Shown here: piece after piece, positions 1 through 12,148 of the stretch | Layout: each line of letters opens with the position of its first letter | How positions within the stretch are numbered: the first letter of the stretch is position 1 | Source of the DNA: Cyanophora paradoxa | Taxonomy: Eukaryota; Glaucocystophyceae; Cyanophorales; Cyanophoraceae | Assembly: GCA_004431415.1 (NCBI GenBank) | Contig: QPMI01000494.1 | Location: 62,001-126,000, forward strand | Reading direction: 5' to 3' | DNA length: 64,000 nucleotides | Program-made: the position numbers and the translations under genes | The notes under the pieces: generated by a model | What the model was told of the DNA's origin: nothing | The model's input: the letters and a program-made list of their open reading frames with translations, nothing else | Databases searched by the model: none

Positions 1-970
1 TTTGGAAACGCACTTGTGGCGGCCGGAGGTACCGGATTCGTCGTACGCGGCGGCAAGGCCGCGCCACAGGTCGGGTGCCTGTACCCCCGCGGGGGGGCGA
101 AGCCGCGAGAGGAACTTATCCGCCTGCGCGGCGGTCGGCCTCCGAATGGCTGGGGGAGGGGGGGGAAGCGGGGGAGGGGTACGTGGGCGAGGCTCTTCTC
201 GCAGAGGGGTACGGCGTGCGGGCTGCAGTGCTCCGGCTCGGCCGCGAAGCCTGCAGACAGCGCGCCGATCAGAACCAAGAAGCGAAGAGGAGGCGGGGGG
301 GGCGGGGGGGGAAGGACGGGGAGGGAAGAAGTCGAACGGGGGTACGCGCACCAACGATGCCGAAGCGCGCGTCGCGGGGCAGGGAGAGGAGGGCGAGGCG
401 CACGGCGGCCTTGGCCTGCTCCAGCCTGCGCGCGGCGCCGGCCCGGCCCGGCCCCGGGGCGAGAGGGTGAGAAACTCGAGCTAGTTCCTAGGCCTTGATC
501 CTAGGATTGCGTTTAGACGCGAGACCTAATCATAACCTAATCTCTCAAGCAGCTCAAGAAGCGATTCCTAAGCTCTCCGGAGTGCGTTAAGACGCCAGCT
601 GCAGATCGGCGCACCGCTCGCGGCCCAGCGTGGCGTCGATCGCGAAGCAGAGCTCCAGGCCGGACCCGGCGGGATTAGAACCGGGCCAGGCGGGGACGGC
701 GCTCAGCGCGAGGGCGGCGGGGCCCAGGTCCGCCCCGTCGCGATCGGCGAAGGCAAAGGCGGCGGCCGCGGGGCCGGAGAGGGGTGCATCAATCACGACG
801 GCGCAGCCGGCGCGGGGCGCGCGCTGCCGGATTCGAAGTCAGGCCCATGAATCAGATCAGATCGAATTCGATCGGATCGAGAGGCGTGACTCACGATGGG
901 GCCGATCCTCGCGTGCACGACGTCGCCCTCGACCGGCGAAACCGCTGCGGCGAATTCGATCGATCACGCT

Positions 971-1006
<36 letters not shown>

Positions 1007-1860
1007 GGTGTACCGAGGAGGGCGCCGTGGGTCGGGGAACGGAGGGGCCCAGGGCGAGCGGGGGCGGGGCGACGAATGCCACGTCAACCTCAAGACTCGC
1101 GCTCGAATCCTGCCGTGAACATTAGGCTTGGCCTGAATGATGGGGCGCGGAGGAGAGGGAGGGGGAGGTGGGGGAGGGGAGGGGGGGGGGGCGGGGAAGG
1201 GCGCACGGGGGCGGCAAGGTCGGGGGCGAGGAAGCAGGGGGGTACGGCGAAGCGGACGGCGCCGTCGCCGGCGGCTGGCAGCTCGCACAGCAGATCGATT
1301 GTGGCCGTGAATTGATCGCCGGGCGCCAGCGTCAGGCGCCGGTCGCCGCCCTCCAACACCACTACGCCATCCTCGCCCAAAGCTGCTGCCGGTGCCGCCG
1401 CAGCCGCCTGTCCGTGTGCGCCGGCAGTCGGGAGAGCCTCGCCCGCCGCGGCGGCCGCGGCGACCGCGGCGGCCGCCGTTACGGCATCTTCGGGCTTTGG
1501 GAGGCGTCCGGCGACGCTCCAGGCGCGCTCTCCGGCCCCGAGCCGCGCCCGGAAGCCGCAACACGTGGCCCCGTCAGGAATGGCGAATCGGAAGGATACG
1601 TCCGCCGTGCGATCTCCGTCGTTCAAGAAAAGCTGACAGACTGCGATGAAGGTGCGTTAGGTGCGATCGGGGCGAGAGGCACGCGCGCTCGCTGGCGGGG
1701 AATTGATCCGCCGACGGCAGCCGGCGTCACGGCGCGTCGGCGGCGCGGCACGTCCACCCTCACCTGTCAGAGAGCAACTGAACCCTTCGATGGTTGCGGA
1801 GACGGTGCATGACTGCAGGGGCAGTGCCTGGCCGTCCCGGCTGACGAGTCCAGCTGGCAT
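1..1860 (-). CDS. VIT and VWA domain protein (3' part beyond window)
   Basis: Exons on the minus strand, all GT-AG: 1860-1764, 1640-1207, 1109-1014, 944-895 (or 927-895), 823-615, 425-352, 250-183, 123-33, then continuing left of the window. The start is the ATG at 1860-1858. Exons 1-2 encode a VIT (vault/inter-alpha-trypsin) domain: the opening strand with QSCTVSATIEGF, then DVSFRFAIPDG and the closing DLLCELPAAGDGAVRFAVP. Exons 3-5 give the linker that follows VIT in this family. Exons 5-8 give a VWA domain (FAIDATLGRERLEQAKAAV, then ARFGIVGFAAEPE). The metal site (MIDAS, normally DxSxS) reads DATLG, so metal binding is doubtful. An Ala-rich loop lies inside the VIT domain. Family members are secreted or cytosolic scaffold/adhesion proteins, and the role here is unknown. 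Only the join from 1014 to exon 4 is ambiguous in phase. Confidence 0.85.
971..1003. repeat. long homopolymer G run inside an intron
   Basis: About 33 consecutive G on the plus strand, so poly-C on the coding strand, in an intron of the VIT/VWA gene. Similar tracts lie at about 8797-8818, 9711-9731, 53130-53158 and 55020-55048, each in an intron of a minus-strand gene. The exact length is unreliable because such runs are hard to sequence. Confidence 0.9.
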
Positions 1861-4448
1861 AGCGCCGATCCGCTGCGCTGCGGGCCGATCCTGCTGCTCT
1901 TGAAGTTGCCTGGCACCGTAGCTGCTGCGCTACAGCCTCAGGCTTGTTGATCTGGTCGCCGAAGACGGGCGATCCGATGGCGATTGATAACGCATTGTAT
2001 CCCCCTGCGGGCCATTCCCCCTACCATCCGCCGGGTGGACGGCGCGCGCGTTGCCGCGCATACGTATTATATAGGTGTGCACTGTGCAGTGCTGCAGCAC
2101 TGCTGCTGCATCGTGCGCGTGCTGCATCATCCTGCATGATCGAGTGTCGTACCCCTATGCCACCTATTCGATCCCCGCCGCGGCGCCGGGCCGATCGATC
2201 TAGCTCCGCGAGCCTCCCGGAGGGCCGCCAGCCTCAGGCCCTGGCTCAGGGCCGGAGGGCCGGAGACTCCGGAGTCCGCCCGGCGCCCGGTCCGATCATC
2301 GGATGTCCGAGAGGCTTAGTCCCGTAGGTTCATCTCTCGACTTGACACAGATGGACCGTCGGACACCTCAGTTGTATGATGAACTTGTATCTCTATAAGC
2401 TAGCCATTTGTCTCGGTGACAGAGTCGGTGTGTGCGAATTCATTTATATTCGATCCCCGACAAGCTTGAAACAAAAAACAAAAAACTCTAGATCTGTGCC
2501 ACCTTTTCGATCCCCGAACAAACAAAAACAACGAACAGAGCCACAGTTACTAACAGACTAGTAGTAACTACTAGTAAGTACTAGTAACAGTTACAGTCTT
2601 TAAGTTACCGTACCGTATAGTACAGACTGTACAGTTACAGTCGAAGTCGACTAAGGTCCGGCGCCGGACCGGCGGCTCCGGCGGCGGGAGTCCGGCCGAG
2701 CCGCTGGAAACAGCGGCGCGTGGGGACTGTTTAATTTCTGGCCCAGCGGGGGGGCCTGGGGGGCAAGTTCCCGGGCAACCCCCTCCCTGCCTGGCCGGAC
2801 CTATCCGAGCAAATTGTTTTACAGTCGACTCGGCGAAGTCAACGCGTACGTCGCGAGTCGCGACTCGCGAGTCGCGACGGTGTTGATCGACACAATGACG
2901 TGCGCATGCGCCACGGTGCGAAATGAAGTCTCGAGTCTCGATCTCGACGAACTTTTCTACGTTCACTGTGGAAAAGAATAATTCGGACTTCGCCAAAACT
3001 GCCACTTTAACAGCTGGTAAATTCTTAGTACTAGCAGATCAGCCCGGCCAGGGATTCATGCAGCCTTCGCAGGGCTTTTGTATGGCGGAGACGGGACTAC
3101 CCCTACAAATTCTCTACTTTATCATGATCATAGTATACTAGTATAATTAGCAGGCGGGAAATATTTAGTAGATCGCTGTATTTTGTGCTACTTTACTGTA
3201 TCTAGATCTTTGATTTGTGATTGCTTTGTTGTCCTTAATATCACTATATAGCTACCTACGGGGGGTTCGCCCCACCGTAGTCTCTCGAAAAAAACTTTTA
3301 GTACTATAAATATGCATGCGCAGCCCACTAAATATTTCTACTAGGCTGGTTCAACAGTATATACGTAGTAGCTATAGCTATAGTAGTATACGTACCGGAG
3401 TAGTAGCTACTAGCTATACCGGCCGCGGTCGACGTACCGGTACTATGCTATTAGCTAGGAGCCTCGGAGAGTCCGAGGCTCGTGGAGCTCCGAGCTTGAC
3501 GCTGCTCGAGGAGTTACGGGCGCGGCCGCCGCGGCCGCGGCCGCCGGGTCGGCGGCGCTCGGCGCTGCCGCAGTACTAGTGCGAGCCTGCGACTCGGCAT
3601 TGAGTCGGCAAGCTTAATTTATAAGCTGCTAAATCAGTGCGGTGCCGCGCGCATATGCATGCAGTGCGGTACTACGGAGACGTCGACGTACCGAGTACTA
3701 CCGACGGTACCGGTACTATATATACTATTAGCTAGGAGCCTCGTTCGCCGAGTACTAGTCGAGCTCGAGAGGCTAATCATCATGATGAATCATTGATGAT
3801 AGCTAGACAGCGAGGCTCGTAGGAGCGCTCTGCAGCGCGTCGACGCCGTGACGAGGACGTCGACGCGTACGTCGATATCGATGATCGATGATATCCGAAT
3901 CCGAAAAATTGAATTTCATTCTAGCATGCGATCGCGGTTCGCGATTCAGCGTACGGTACGATGCAGAACAGATCATCGGATCGTTAGTATTCGTTACTAG
4001 TACTACGGTACGAATTCGGTTTTTGTCGAATTCGGCAATCTTACTACGCGGCAATTTAACAACGCCTACCGGTACAGACTGTACAGTACGCGTATGGTTC
4101 GGTGCGGCGTGCGCCGCACGGTACGGACCGTATACGTACTACGGACCTACGGACCAGTCTACGGTACGGACCGTCAACGTTACGCAGCAAAGTCAGAACA
4201 GCCGCTGCAGCCTGCAGCTAATTATAAGTCAGAAGTTCTCCGAACAGCCGCGAGCGGTGAGCGCTAGCGCTGCAGCAAAGTCAGATTCGGACCGGAACAG
4301 CCTGCGAAGCTGGCTGCAGAATTTGAAGCGGACGAGCTGCTTCCTTCCAAATTCGAAATTCGACCGTCGGACCGTGGAACCGCCGGACCGGACAGCTCAG
4401 CGGCTGCAGCGTTGATTACGTTCAGCTCTAGAGAACTTTTGCATCGGA
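1861..4448. other. intergenic spacer between divergent genes, palindrome-rich
   Basis: No convincing exon is seen on either strand. The spacer separates the divergent VIT/VWA and CUB genes and should hold both promoters. It is rich in short palindromes such as GTATAC, GTACGTAC, CTAGCTAG and GATCGATC (dense in 3340-4200). It also contains the retroposon 3' end at 3178-3297 listed separately. Open frames here lack splice-consistent neighbours or family resemblance. Confidence 0.6.
3178..3297 (+). mobile_element. retroposon 3' end with terminal hairpin and A tail (truncated)
   Basis: This stretch matches 60872-60985 closely, with a few substitutions and small insertions. Both copies share a TTTGATTTGTGATTGCTTTG block, then a perfect hairpin (CTACGG...CCGTAG around a GGGGTTCGCCCC core), then GTCTCTC and a short A run. 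A conserved end with a structured terminus and A tail in two unrelated places is what a non-LTR retroposon 3' end looks like. The copy here is strongly 5'-truncated, and no coding part is left that I can recognise. No clear target duplication was found. Confidence 0.65.
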
Positions 4449-6116
4449 ATGCGCGCAAGTACGTATACAGCGCGCTCCGCGCTGCGGGCGGTCTGCCTCG
4501 CCCTCGCGCTCGCCGCGGCGGCGGCGGCCATCACCTCCACGGGAGTCCCTCCCGGCGGATACATCGCCTCCGCGGCCCCCGCGGCGTTCAATGTCAGAGT
4601 TAGGGCCAACGTGTCGAACGATCTCCCAATGTGGTGCGAGCGATATATATCAATATATATCCGCCTAGCTCGCTGCAGCTGCTCGACCGCGCGCTGCCGT
4701 GCGCATGCACACACATAAGCGCACGCGTATATATACGAGCAGTAGTATACGTACTCAGGCAGGCGCGTGCGCATGCGCAGGACAATCCACGCGGCCGCGA
4801 AGGGGGATCGCATCCAGCTGGAGTTTTCCTCGGCATATGGTGATGTGGCTAGCGAATCTTCCACAAGCTTCACTGGCACTGGGGGCAATTTCTTACGGGT
4901 GCGTACCGTAGTACGGGTATCGATGGCCTTATACATGCATGCCATGATGCATGTGCAACATGCACGTATACGTAGGGATACAAATTCTCCTTAAAATAAT
5001 CTCACATTTGCATGTATATTTACGTATACGTAGGTGGTCGACCTTGGGGCATCGCCGCCCGTTCTGCTGGCGGCCTATGTCAACGCGTCGTCGCTCCCGA
5101 CAACGTTCACGAGCGCCTCGGATGTTTTGCTTGTAATGGCCTTTCAGACTAGTATCAGTGGCACGGGAGGACCCTTTTTCGAGTTTGCATTCAACGCGAC
5201 GTACAAGAGCATCGCCGCCGATGGTGCGCAATTAATATTGCAAACGATGGTGAACGTTTAACTTTCATATGCACGCCCCGGGGCGCGCGGCTGCCGCTCC
5301 CATCCTTAAGTTAAATTCTTAAGCTTGCATTATTTAATTGAGCTCATAATCAAGCCGCGGCTGCAGATATCGATGCGGCTCCGCCCAGCCCATCCGCAGA
5401 CTCGCAGCTGCAGTTTGTACGCGACAATTCTCCCAATTACAACAGTCCGACATCGATTAGCACCATGTACAACAACATCCCGAAAAGCTTCCATTCCTCG
5501 ATGGCCAACGTTACTTCTGGTCCTCCGATCGCGATTGACGTGCCACAAACCTATCCTTTGAACTCCCTGTGGTTCTGGTTCGCATCGCGATATCTGATTT
5601 AAATCTAAAACTCTTCTTTTCAGCTCCGGCGCTTATAGCTAGCAATATATCATGAACCTAACTATGCAGCTCCTCATGTTAGTTCTTGGGTTGAGATTTC
5701 AAGATATGATGTGCACGTGTCTGATTTACGGGCGCCCGACAGGCGTATCAAGCTGGAGCCATATTTATCAAGCTGCGGCACGATCAACCTCACGATCGCC
5801 AATTTCGACTTCGAGAATAACTTCGACACTCTTTACGTGAGCTCGCGGTCGCCATCTTGATCTAATTTTTGCATTTGAACAGAGCGCAGATTCTCGAGCT
5901 GAACGAAACAGCCCTCCCCGGAGTGAATGCCGTCGTCCGGCTTGGCACGCTGACCGGAACTGGCGGTAACAGGAGTTTCAAGACGACCGGCACCGAGATG
6001 ATCGTCATCTTTATCTCGGACTACAGTAGTGCCAGAAACGGCATGAAGGCGACCGCAGCTCTACCGGTGTCGTGCTCCGGGGCGAGCCCGTCCCCCAGCC
6101 CGAGCCCAAGCCCGTC

Positions 6117-6155
<39 letters not shown>

Positions 6156-7663
6156 CTCCCCCTCGCCGCCTCCCAGGTCCGACTTAGTCTTCGAATTGAT
6201 TTCGATCCTCTAGATCTTTTCAATCATCCGATATCGATCCATGTCCTCTTTCGCGCAGCCCGTCGCCGTCGCCCTCGCCATCGGCACCCCCCTCTGAATC
6301 TCCGTCCCCGTACCCGTCCCCGTCCCCGTCCCCCTCGACCTCGGCCTCCATTTTCGCTGTCAACGGCGTTCAGGTGCATAATTTTTGTGAAGCGTCAGTT
6401 TTGACGTTAGCCAGCGGCCGCGGGGAGCCGACCGCGCGCGCCCGGCCCGCGTGCGCAGTTTGACGCCTCTTCCTTCACAAGAATTACCGTGCGATCCACT
6501 TCCATCGTATAATTATGATATCGAGAAATGTTTAGCTGCAGGCCTAGCTATAAAGGCGCTTCCGCGACGGATTGCATTTATAATTAGCTAATGGCATCGT
6601 AATCGCAGGAAAATGGCGTGGAGACCTTAGTGCTCGACGTCAGAACCCCTGTGCTCTCCGGCAAGCAGGTGACCATGATTGATATCGCTGAGATTGTATT
6701 TAACCTTTTTTTTTGTCCCTGTCCGCGCAGGACGGCTCTACCACCGTGTCGCTCACTGTCCTGGGCTTCTCGGGCCTGACCGTGCGCTCGGTACCTTGCA
6801 CATAATTATAAACAGCTACAGCATATAAACACGCACTATATTTACAAATAAAATGCCTGGGGTTCTAGATCTAGAGCAATGCCCAAGGCAGACGTCGAGA
6901 GGTCTACATAACATGTACAATTGATGGGAATCAATTGCAAGCGCGCGCGTCCGCCCTCACGAACTGCGCTCGCGCAGGCGAACGCGTCGGTGCGGGTGTA
7001 CATCGTGAACGATGCGGGGGCCAAGTCGCCCTCCGCCGCCAACGTCTCCATCGCCCCTTCGGCCGCCAACCCCGGCCTCTTTGTCCTAACGTTCAGTGCG
7101 CGCTTGAGGGCCCTAGGCCTGGACCTGCCGGCCCCGCTTTTGATCCGACTTCTCACCGGGCTCTGCAGCGGCCCCGCCCATGACCGCGGCCGCCCGCCGG
7201 CGCCTCTTGCAATTGTTCAAGGCCAACACCCCGGTGCAGCGTACACGTACCCCTTAAATAAGAATAATGTAATAGTGACCGGTACCCCCTTCTCTATTGC
7301 AGTACCACGTCCGGGTCGAGCCCGACTCTCCCCCGTACTACATCTTCAGAAACGTGCGTGTACCCCAGGCCTGACCTGGCCCACCCCGACCCGGTCCGAG
7401 AAATATTAATGGGTCGGGGGTGGGGGGGTTCAGGCCTTCACGTACCAACCTGCGACCGCGGCCGCGGCCGGCGCCGCTGGCGTCGCTGGCGTGCCCTACT
7501 GGCAGAGCGCGGCGGCGACGGCGGCCCCTTCGGTGCGCCCGGGCGCCGGCGCCCAGCCGCTGAGCCCCCATTGCCCTCCGACCGCGTCCATCGCTGAAAG
7601 CCATCGCAGGGCGGCCCGCTCTTCGCGCTGAGCCTCCTGGTCACGCTGGCTGCGGGGCTCTAG
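4449..7663 (+). CDS. secreted CUB-domain protein with Ser-Pro hinge and hydrophobic C-terminus
   Basis: Fourteen exons, all in phase: 4449-4633, 4781-4898, 5034-5223, 5400-5571, 5683-5836, 5890-6176, 6259-6373, 6609-6668, 6731-6790, 6978-7095, 7169-7233, 7303-7353, 7434-7532, 7610-7663, giving about 575 aa. Residues 1-31 look like a signal peptide (ALRAVCLALALAAAAAA). A first CUB-like unit lies at about 62-160. A clearer one lies at about 250-335, with CGTINLTIANFDF, DTLYILELNET and EMIVIFISDYSS, the usual CUB strands. A Ser-Pro repeat (about 339-400) forms a rigid hinge, then a beta-rich region. The protein ends in GPLFALSLLVTLAAGL, which suits a GPI signal or membrane anchor. Several NxS/T sites fit secretion. 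A cell-surface or matrix role is inferred. The exon 4/5 junction (acceptor TTAG) is the least certain. Confidence 0.82.
6084..6174 (+). repeat. Ser-Pro codon repeat (hinge)
   Basis: Short CCCGAG/CCCAAG-type units encode alternating Pro and Ser inside exon 6 of the CUB gene. A second block (6259-6345) continues it in exon 7, so the hinge is split by an intron. Similar Pro-Ser rods occur in algal wall and matrix proteins. Confidence 0.9.
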
Positions 7664-8275
7664 AGCCGACCCAGCGGTCTCGGATATCGATCGGCCGCGG
7701 GTCGGGCCGCGGCCGCGCCGGGCCGCCACGTATACGTATACGTATACAAGCCTCGAGCTCGCACTCAGAATATCGATACTATGATATCGATCCGGCGCGA
7801 CCGTCGGACTCGCGATCGTTGCGATCGCAATTGAAGTCATTCAGCGTTCGCGATGGAATTCGAATTCGAACACTCGAAATAAATCCGCAGCTAGCGCCAA
7901 AGAACTTCGGAATAGTCGGCGTGCTTTCGCTCTCTTTCGGTATCGCCTTCGTATCGGGCCCTGATCATGAGCCCTAAATCGTATACCGCCCCTGCTACAG
8001 CTAGGTCGACGTCGCCCACATGCATTGTAATTATAATTGTAATCGCTCTTGGGCTCGCGATCGGTTTGATTTATTGAGGGGCGCTACGTATGCTAAGACT
8101 TTCAAACTACTGAATCTATCGATGCTGATAGCTTCCTACGGCGATTCGAGGTTAACGCCTAGGTGAAAACGAAGCATGCGGACAGCGGGCAGCAAGTGCA
8201 AGGACATGTACAGCTGCGAATCCGGAAACAGATTCGAAAGGGCGAACCCCGCGAAAGGCCCGGGCTTGGCTAGGC
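7664..8275. other. convergent intergenic spacer
   Basis: This lies between the 3' ends of the CUB gene (plus) and the thioesterase gene (minus). It holds short palindromes (GTATACGTATAC near 7731, TCGAATTCGA) and no supported exon. It probably contains both 3' untranslated regions, but no polyadenylation signal is convincing. Confidence 0.5.
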
Positions 8276-10651
8276 CTAGGCGGCCGCGGTTCCGGCCCCG
8301 GAGCCGCCAAGGGGCGCGGGCCCGGGGGTCGGAGAGGAGGCAGAGCCGCGCGGGGCGGCCGGCTTGGGGCGCGGGGAGAGCGACGCGAGGTACTGCGCCA
8401 GTGTACCCCCCGTGGCCTCCCCGCACAGCGCCCGCATGAACTCCCGGGTACGGCTGAAGCGCCGCCTCGCTTCGATGTACTCCATCGCCTGAGGGCACCG
8501 AAATGTAAGCGCAGGGGGGTGGGATGTAGGCAAGGGGTACGCTGCCGCGAAGGGCGCGCCTCGCCGTAGGTCCGGGGTACGACGGGCCGGACGGGGTGCT
8601 CCGGCCCGGGCGAGCCGAACGTGAAGGTCAGCGCCGTCGTCAGCCTGCCGGGGTACGCGTTTTCAGCGGGGGAGGGGTACGCGGGCGGGGGGGGCTTCCG
8701 ACGCACGTCCGCTTCCCAGTGTCGACGTCGAGCTGGTCGGCGGTCACCTGAACCTGAGAGTGCACGCGGCTCGCTCCCGGCACGAGGAAAACCGGGGGGG
8801 GGGGGGGGGGGGGGGGGGAGGGTAAGTGAACCTGGAGCGTCTCGCCCCCCGGGGGCGTGTACACGACCTTCCCGCGGAAGCTGACGAGGGTACCGACGAG
8901 CGCCGGTTTCAAGAAGTGTATGTCGTCGACCTGGATCAGATTCGGATCAGATCAGATCATGTCAAGTTAGATCAGATCAGATCTGAGCGCACGACGACGG
9001 GGACGGGGACAGGGGTACGCAGGTGAAGCGACGCCACGCTCCACGCGAGGTCAAAGCCGAGCCGCATCACGTACCCTGGGCGCCCGACTCACTCCCCCCG
9101 GGACACAGGAAGGGAGGGGTACCGCACCTCCGAAGATCTTCCCGTGAATATTGCGCTTCTGCGATGCGATAAGAGAGATTTTAGGAAAGGGCCCCGGCCG
9201 GATTCGAACCTGGGGGTGCATGAGCACGACGCTCTCGAGCGCAGTCGCGTCCATGTGGACCCAGTCCTGGGTTGTACCCCCCTCTGCGGAGAGTCGGCGT
9301 TGTAGGACGGGGGGACGGAGTAGCGGGGGATACAACGGCGCACGCGCGGAGCTGTTCGAAGCGGTGAAGAGGGAGTGGATGATCGCCAGCTCCTCGGGCG
9401 TGGGGGGTACCGTCTTCAGACTCGACGCCTTGGGGCGGGCGGGCGGTCGGCTCTCGGCGCGGCGGCGGAGATCGGGCTCGGGGGGGGGAAGGGATGGGGG
9501 GGCGCACCACGTCCTGTTTTCGGTACTCCTGGCGTCCTGCACGGGGGGTAAGTGCGGCCGCGGGCCTCGGAAAACGGGGAGAGCCCCCCCCCCCCTGGAA
9601 ATCGAACCGGAGCCGTGGGAGTACAGCTCGCGATCGCGCTCCGTGATGGGATTCAAGGGGTTGACCTGGCCCGAGCCCTCAACAAACAAGAGCCTGTGGC
9701 AGCTAAAGAGGGGGGGGGGGGGGGGGGGGGGTACCTGCACGGGCTTCTGCGTGCCACGGTCCAGGGATACCATTAGGACCGTCGCGCGGAGGTTCAGCGC
9801 CCAGTGCCCGCCCTCGTCCTTCTGGCAGCACTCGATCGTGACCTGCGGGGGGTACGGCCGCTCGGGGAAAGGGGGGGGGGGCGGAATGCAAGGGGGTACG
9901 GTACGCGCCTCTACGGAGGAGCGGCCAACCCAGGAAACGTTGCCGCGCATGCGCAGGTCCTTGTGCGGATCGAGGCGCCGCACGAGCAGCACCCGATCGA
10001 AGGCGCCAGTGACGACTGTGAGCGGCCTGCGCGCGGAGGGGCCGGCGGGAAGGGTTGGCCTCGGCGGCGCAAACCGGCCGGCGCGGCGGAGGCGGAACCT
10101 GGATACGGTGATGTGGCGCATTGCGCATCGGTACGCGAACACGTCCATGTCCTCGAGGATGCGCCTGCGGGGCGGGAGCAGATCTAAAGTGAGCCCGCGC
10201 GCGACAGACAATGGCAAGGCGGCCGGCGACGCGGATCGGAGGCCGGCCCGCACCCGAAACGAAGGCCGTCGTAGAAGGAGATGTATTGGTCCCTGAGCTT
10301 CTCGTCCGTCGAGAAGGGAAGGATCACCTGCGCGCGATGCAGATCAAAAGTCGAGCCCGCAGACTCCGCACAGCGCGAGGCTTGTCTATACGCGCGTGGC
10401 TTCCTCTATTCTATGGCTATTCTGAGCGCCTGCGTTGGGCGCCATCGTTCGGCTGTCCGACGCACCTGCGTCTGGCTTTCTTCGGGTGTCCGCGGCCGCA
10501 GCTCGTCTTCTTCGGGGAGCAGGGCCGGGCGCGAAGGCGACCCGGAGGCGCTCGGAGAGCTCGCGCCCTCAAGCTCCTTGCCACGTACGAGGGCCCGCCG
10601 CCTGCGCAAGCAAGCGCGCGTTTACCATGAGCGTGACGGCGAGCACGTCAT
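8276..10651 (-). CDS. ACOT9-type acyl-CoA thioesterase (double hotdog)
   Basis: Exons, reading down the minus strand: 10651-10626 (tentative), 10601-10466, 10327-10254, 10164-10099, 10026-9909, 9842-9735, 9665-9608, 9536-9508, 9428-9344, 9283-9210, 9158-9128, 9075-8993, 8930-8832, 8753-8707, 8644-8560, 8488-8276. All are in phase, giving about 443 aa, the usual length for this family. Diagnostic family blocks appear in order: VILPFSTDEKLRDQYI, ILEDMD, PLTVVTGAFDR...LDPHKDL, VSWVGRSSVEVTIE, VNPLNPITERDREL, VVLMHPQ/KRNIHGKIFGG, YVMRLGFDLAW, VDDIHFLKP, LTFTFGS, and VVPRTYGEAMEYIEARRR. The enzyme hydrolyses acyl-CoA to fatty acid and CoA, usually in mitochondria. The N-terminus is basic and Ser-rich but short. 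Two introns use GC donors (after 9909 and 8560). The first exon needs a 24-nt intron, so the true start is unsure. Confidence 0.9.
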
Positions 10652-10937
10652 GGCCCCGTGAGGCCGATGCGGGCTTGTGCGAACCGAGCTCTGGCCTCCT
10701 CAAGGGCTGCAGGATCGTGCCCTCCGGCGCCCAAGTCTCGAAGATGGAGCGTAGCCATCGTCCGAGCTCGAGGGGAGCTAAGCAGGGGCGGCGGAGATGC
10801 GCATGTGCGTTGCACGACCTCCTGGAGGGCCTGTGGCGCCCGTGCGAGCCTCGCCAACATGCTTCTCCTTCAACCACTTTGAGTTCAAGTAGCCCCCCCT
10901 GGTCGTCCCCGGCGTCCCGACGTCCTCAGACATCCTG
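10652..10937. promoter_or_regulatory. short shared upstream region of two divergent genes
   Basis: Only about 290 bp separate the proposed starts of the thioesterase gene (minus) and the small gene at 10938 (plus). A shared bidirectional promoter is inferred from the spacing alone. I see no TATA-like box. If the thioesterase starts further upstream, for example at the ATG near 10860, the region shrinks. Confidence 0.35.
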
Positions 10938-11461
10938 ATGCCGAACCGCGGGCCGCTCGTTTTGTCGATTGATGAGCTGGAGTACTTGCTGGACCAGCTT
11001 CCGGGTGCGCTGCTCGCCGCGCCGTCGCACCCGCTTTCCTGACCGCTCCGCAGCCCCGCAAGCGGATGAGGACCCCATGATGACGAAGCTGCGGGAGAAG
11101 ATCACACTCCTGCTCCGCGAGCTGCGCTCCGGCGCTGAAGGCGCGTCTCCCCGAGCTCGCGCGCCAGCGCCGCAGCCAACGCAGCAAATGCAGGCGCGGT
11201 GAAATCGTGAGCGCGTACCGCTATCACGCAGAGACTGGATGCGCGCTACTCAAGGCCTGCAAGCCCGGCCCGCGCCCCGGCGCGCCGCAGTCCATGCCCC
11301 GCGCGCCGCAGTCTTGGAGATCCTCCGGTAGTGGGCGAGGCTTGGCGGCGTCGTCGTTCAGGCGCCGGCATGGCTCAGTCATCACGCATCCGAGGCGCCT
11401 CGGCGTGCTGCGCCGGCGCCGTGCTGAGCTGTCGGGCTGGCGCCTTCACTCCCCCTTGTAA
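10938..11461 (+). CDS. small five-exon gene, function not recognised
   Basis: Exons 10938-11004, 11054-11140, 11176-11206, 11232-11327 and 11362-11461 join in phase to about 126 aa, starting MPNRGPLVLSIDELEYLLDQ. The N-terminal half is an acidic/amphipathic helix pair (IDELEYLLDQLP, then MTKLREKITLLLRELR). The C-terminal half is Arg- and Ala-rich (HAPRAAVLEIL, VLRRRRAEL). Intron 2 would use a GC donor (GAAG|GCGCGT); the others are GT-AG. Without splicing at 11140 the frame reads on to a stop at 11202, so a shorter product is possible. I cannot assign a family. Confidence 0.5.
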
Positions 11462-12148
11462 CCGGCTTGTCCGCGCGCTCGATGTACAACGGACCGTCGC
11501 AATTCTGATCACATGAGTCGTAGAGCCGGCGCGCAGCCGAGCCGGCGCCCGACGCATGCGCCGGTCTCTAGAGCTCAGCTCCCTATAGCTTTAGCTAGTT
11601 GCTAAAACTATCACGCGAACTGCGAGGAGCCTAGCGGATCACTGGATCGAGAAGATTCGGAAAGAGCGCGTGCATGCAGCCGGTGCGGCGTCAAGAAAAC
11701 GGGCAAAGCTGAAGCTTAAGTCGACTGCATTGACTGGACAACAGGAAAACACAAAAGAAGTGTATATTAGCCGCTCCGAACTCTCGTGACCAAGCTGCAG
11801 CTGTGCCTTACAGACTTGAAGTACCGTGTTTGACGCTTCTCACGTCCGACCGCTGCATGGCTCCGAGTGCCGGGCCGGTGAAGCCCGAGCTCCCAGAAAA
11901 GAGTGCGGCTGGCAGCTTGGACAGCGGTCGGGAAGCGGACGAACAGGACAAGCCGCGAGCTTTTGAGAGATGAACGCTGCTGTCTGCTGGCTGGACGCGC
12001 GCGGCCGCGTGCCACGCGCCGCGTTGTTGCCGAGGAGCGAGGAAGCGTCGGCGGGCGGGCGGCGCGCTCTCTGCGGCTAGCTAGTCGGAACCGACGCGGC
12101 ATACAGCACGGGCGCATTGGCGGAGGACCTGTTGGGACTCTCCTGCGT
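11462..12148. other. intergenic spacer, no supported gene
   Basis: This lies between two convergent 3' ends. Open frames across 11767-12447 and 11903-12307 overlap the COA5 exons in the wrong frames, and I treat them as chance frames in GC-rich DNA. Nothing else was recognised. Confidence 0.5.

Noticed and set aside
2-498. Plus-strand Arg/Gly-rich frames at the window start
   Set aside because: The minus strand carries in-phase VWA exons with correct splice sites here. The plus frames are their GC-rich shadows.
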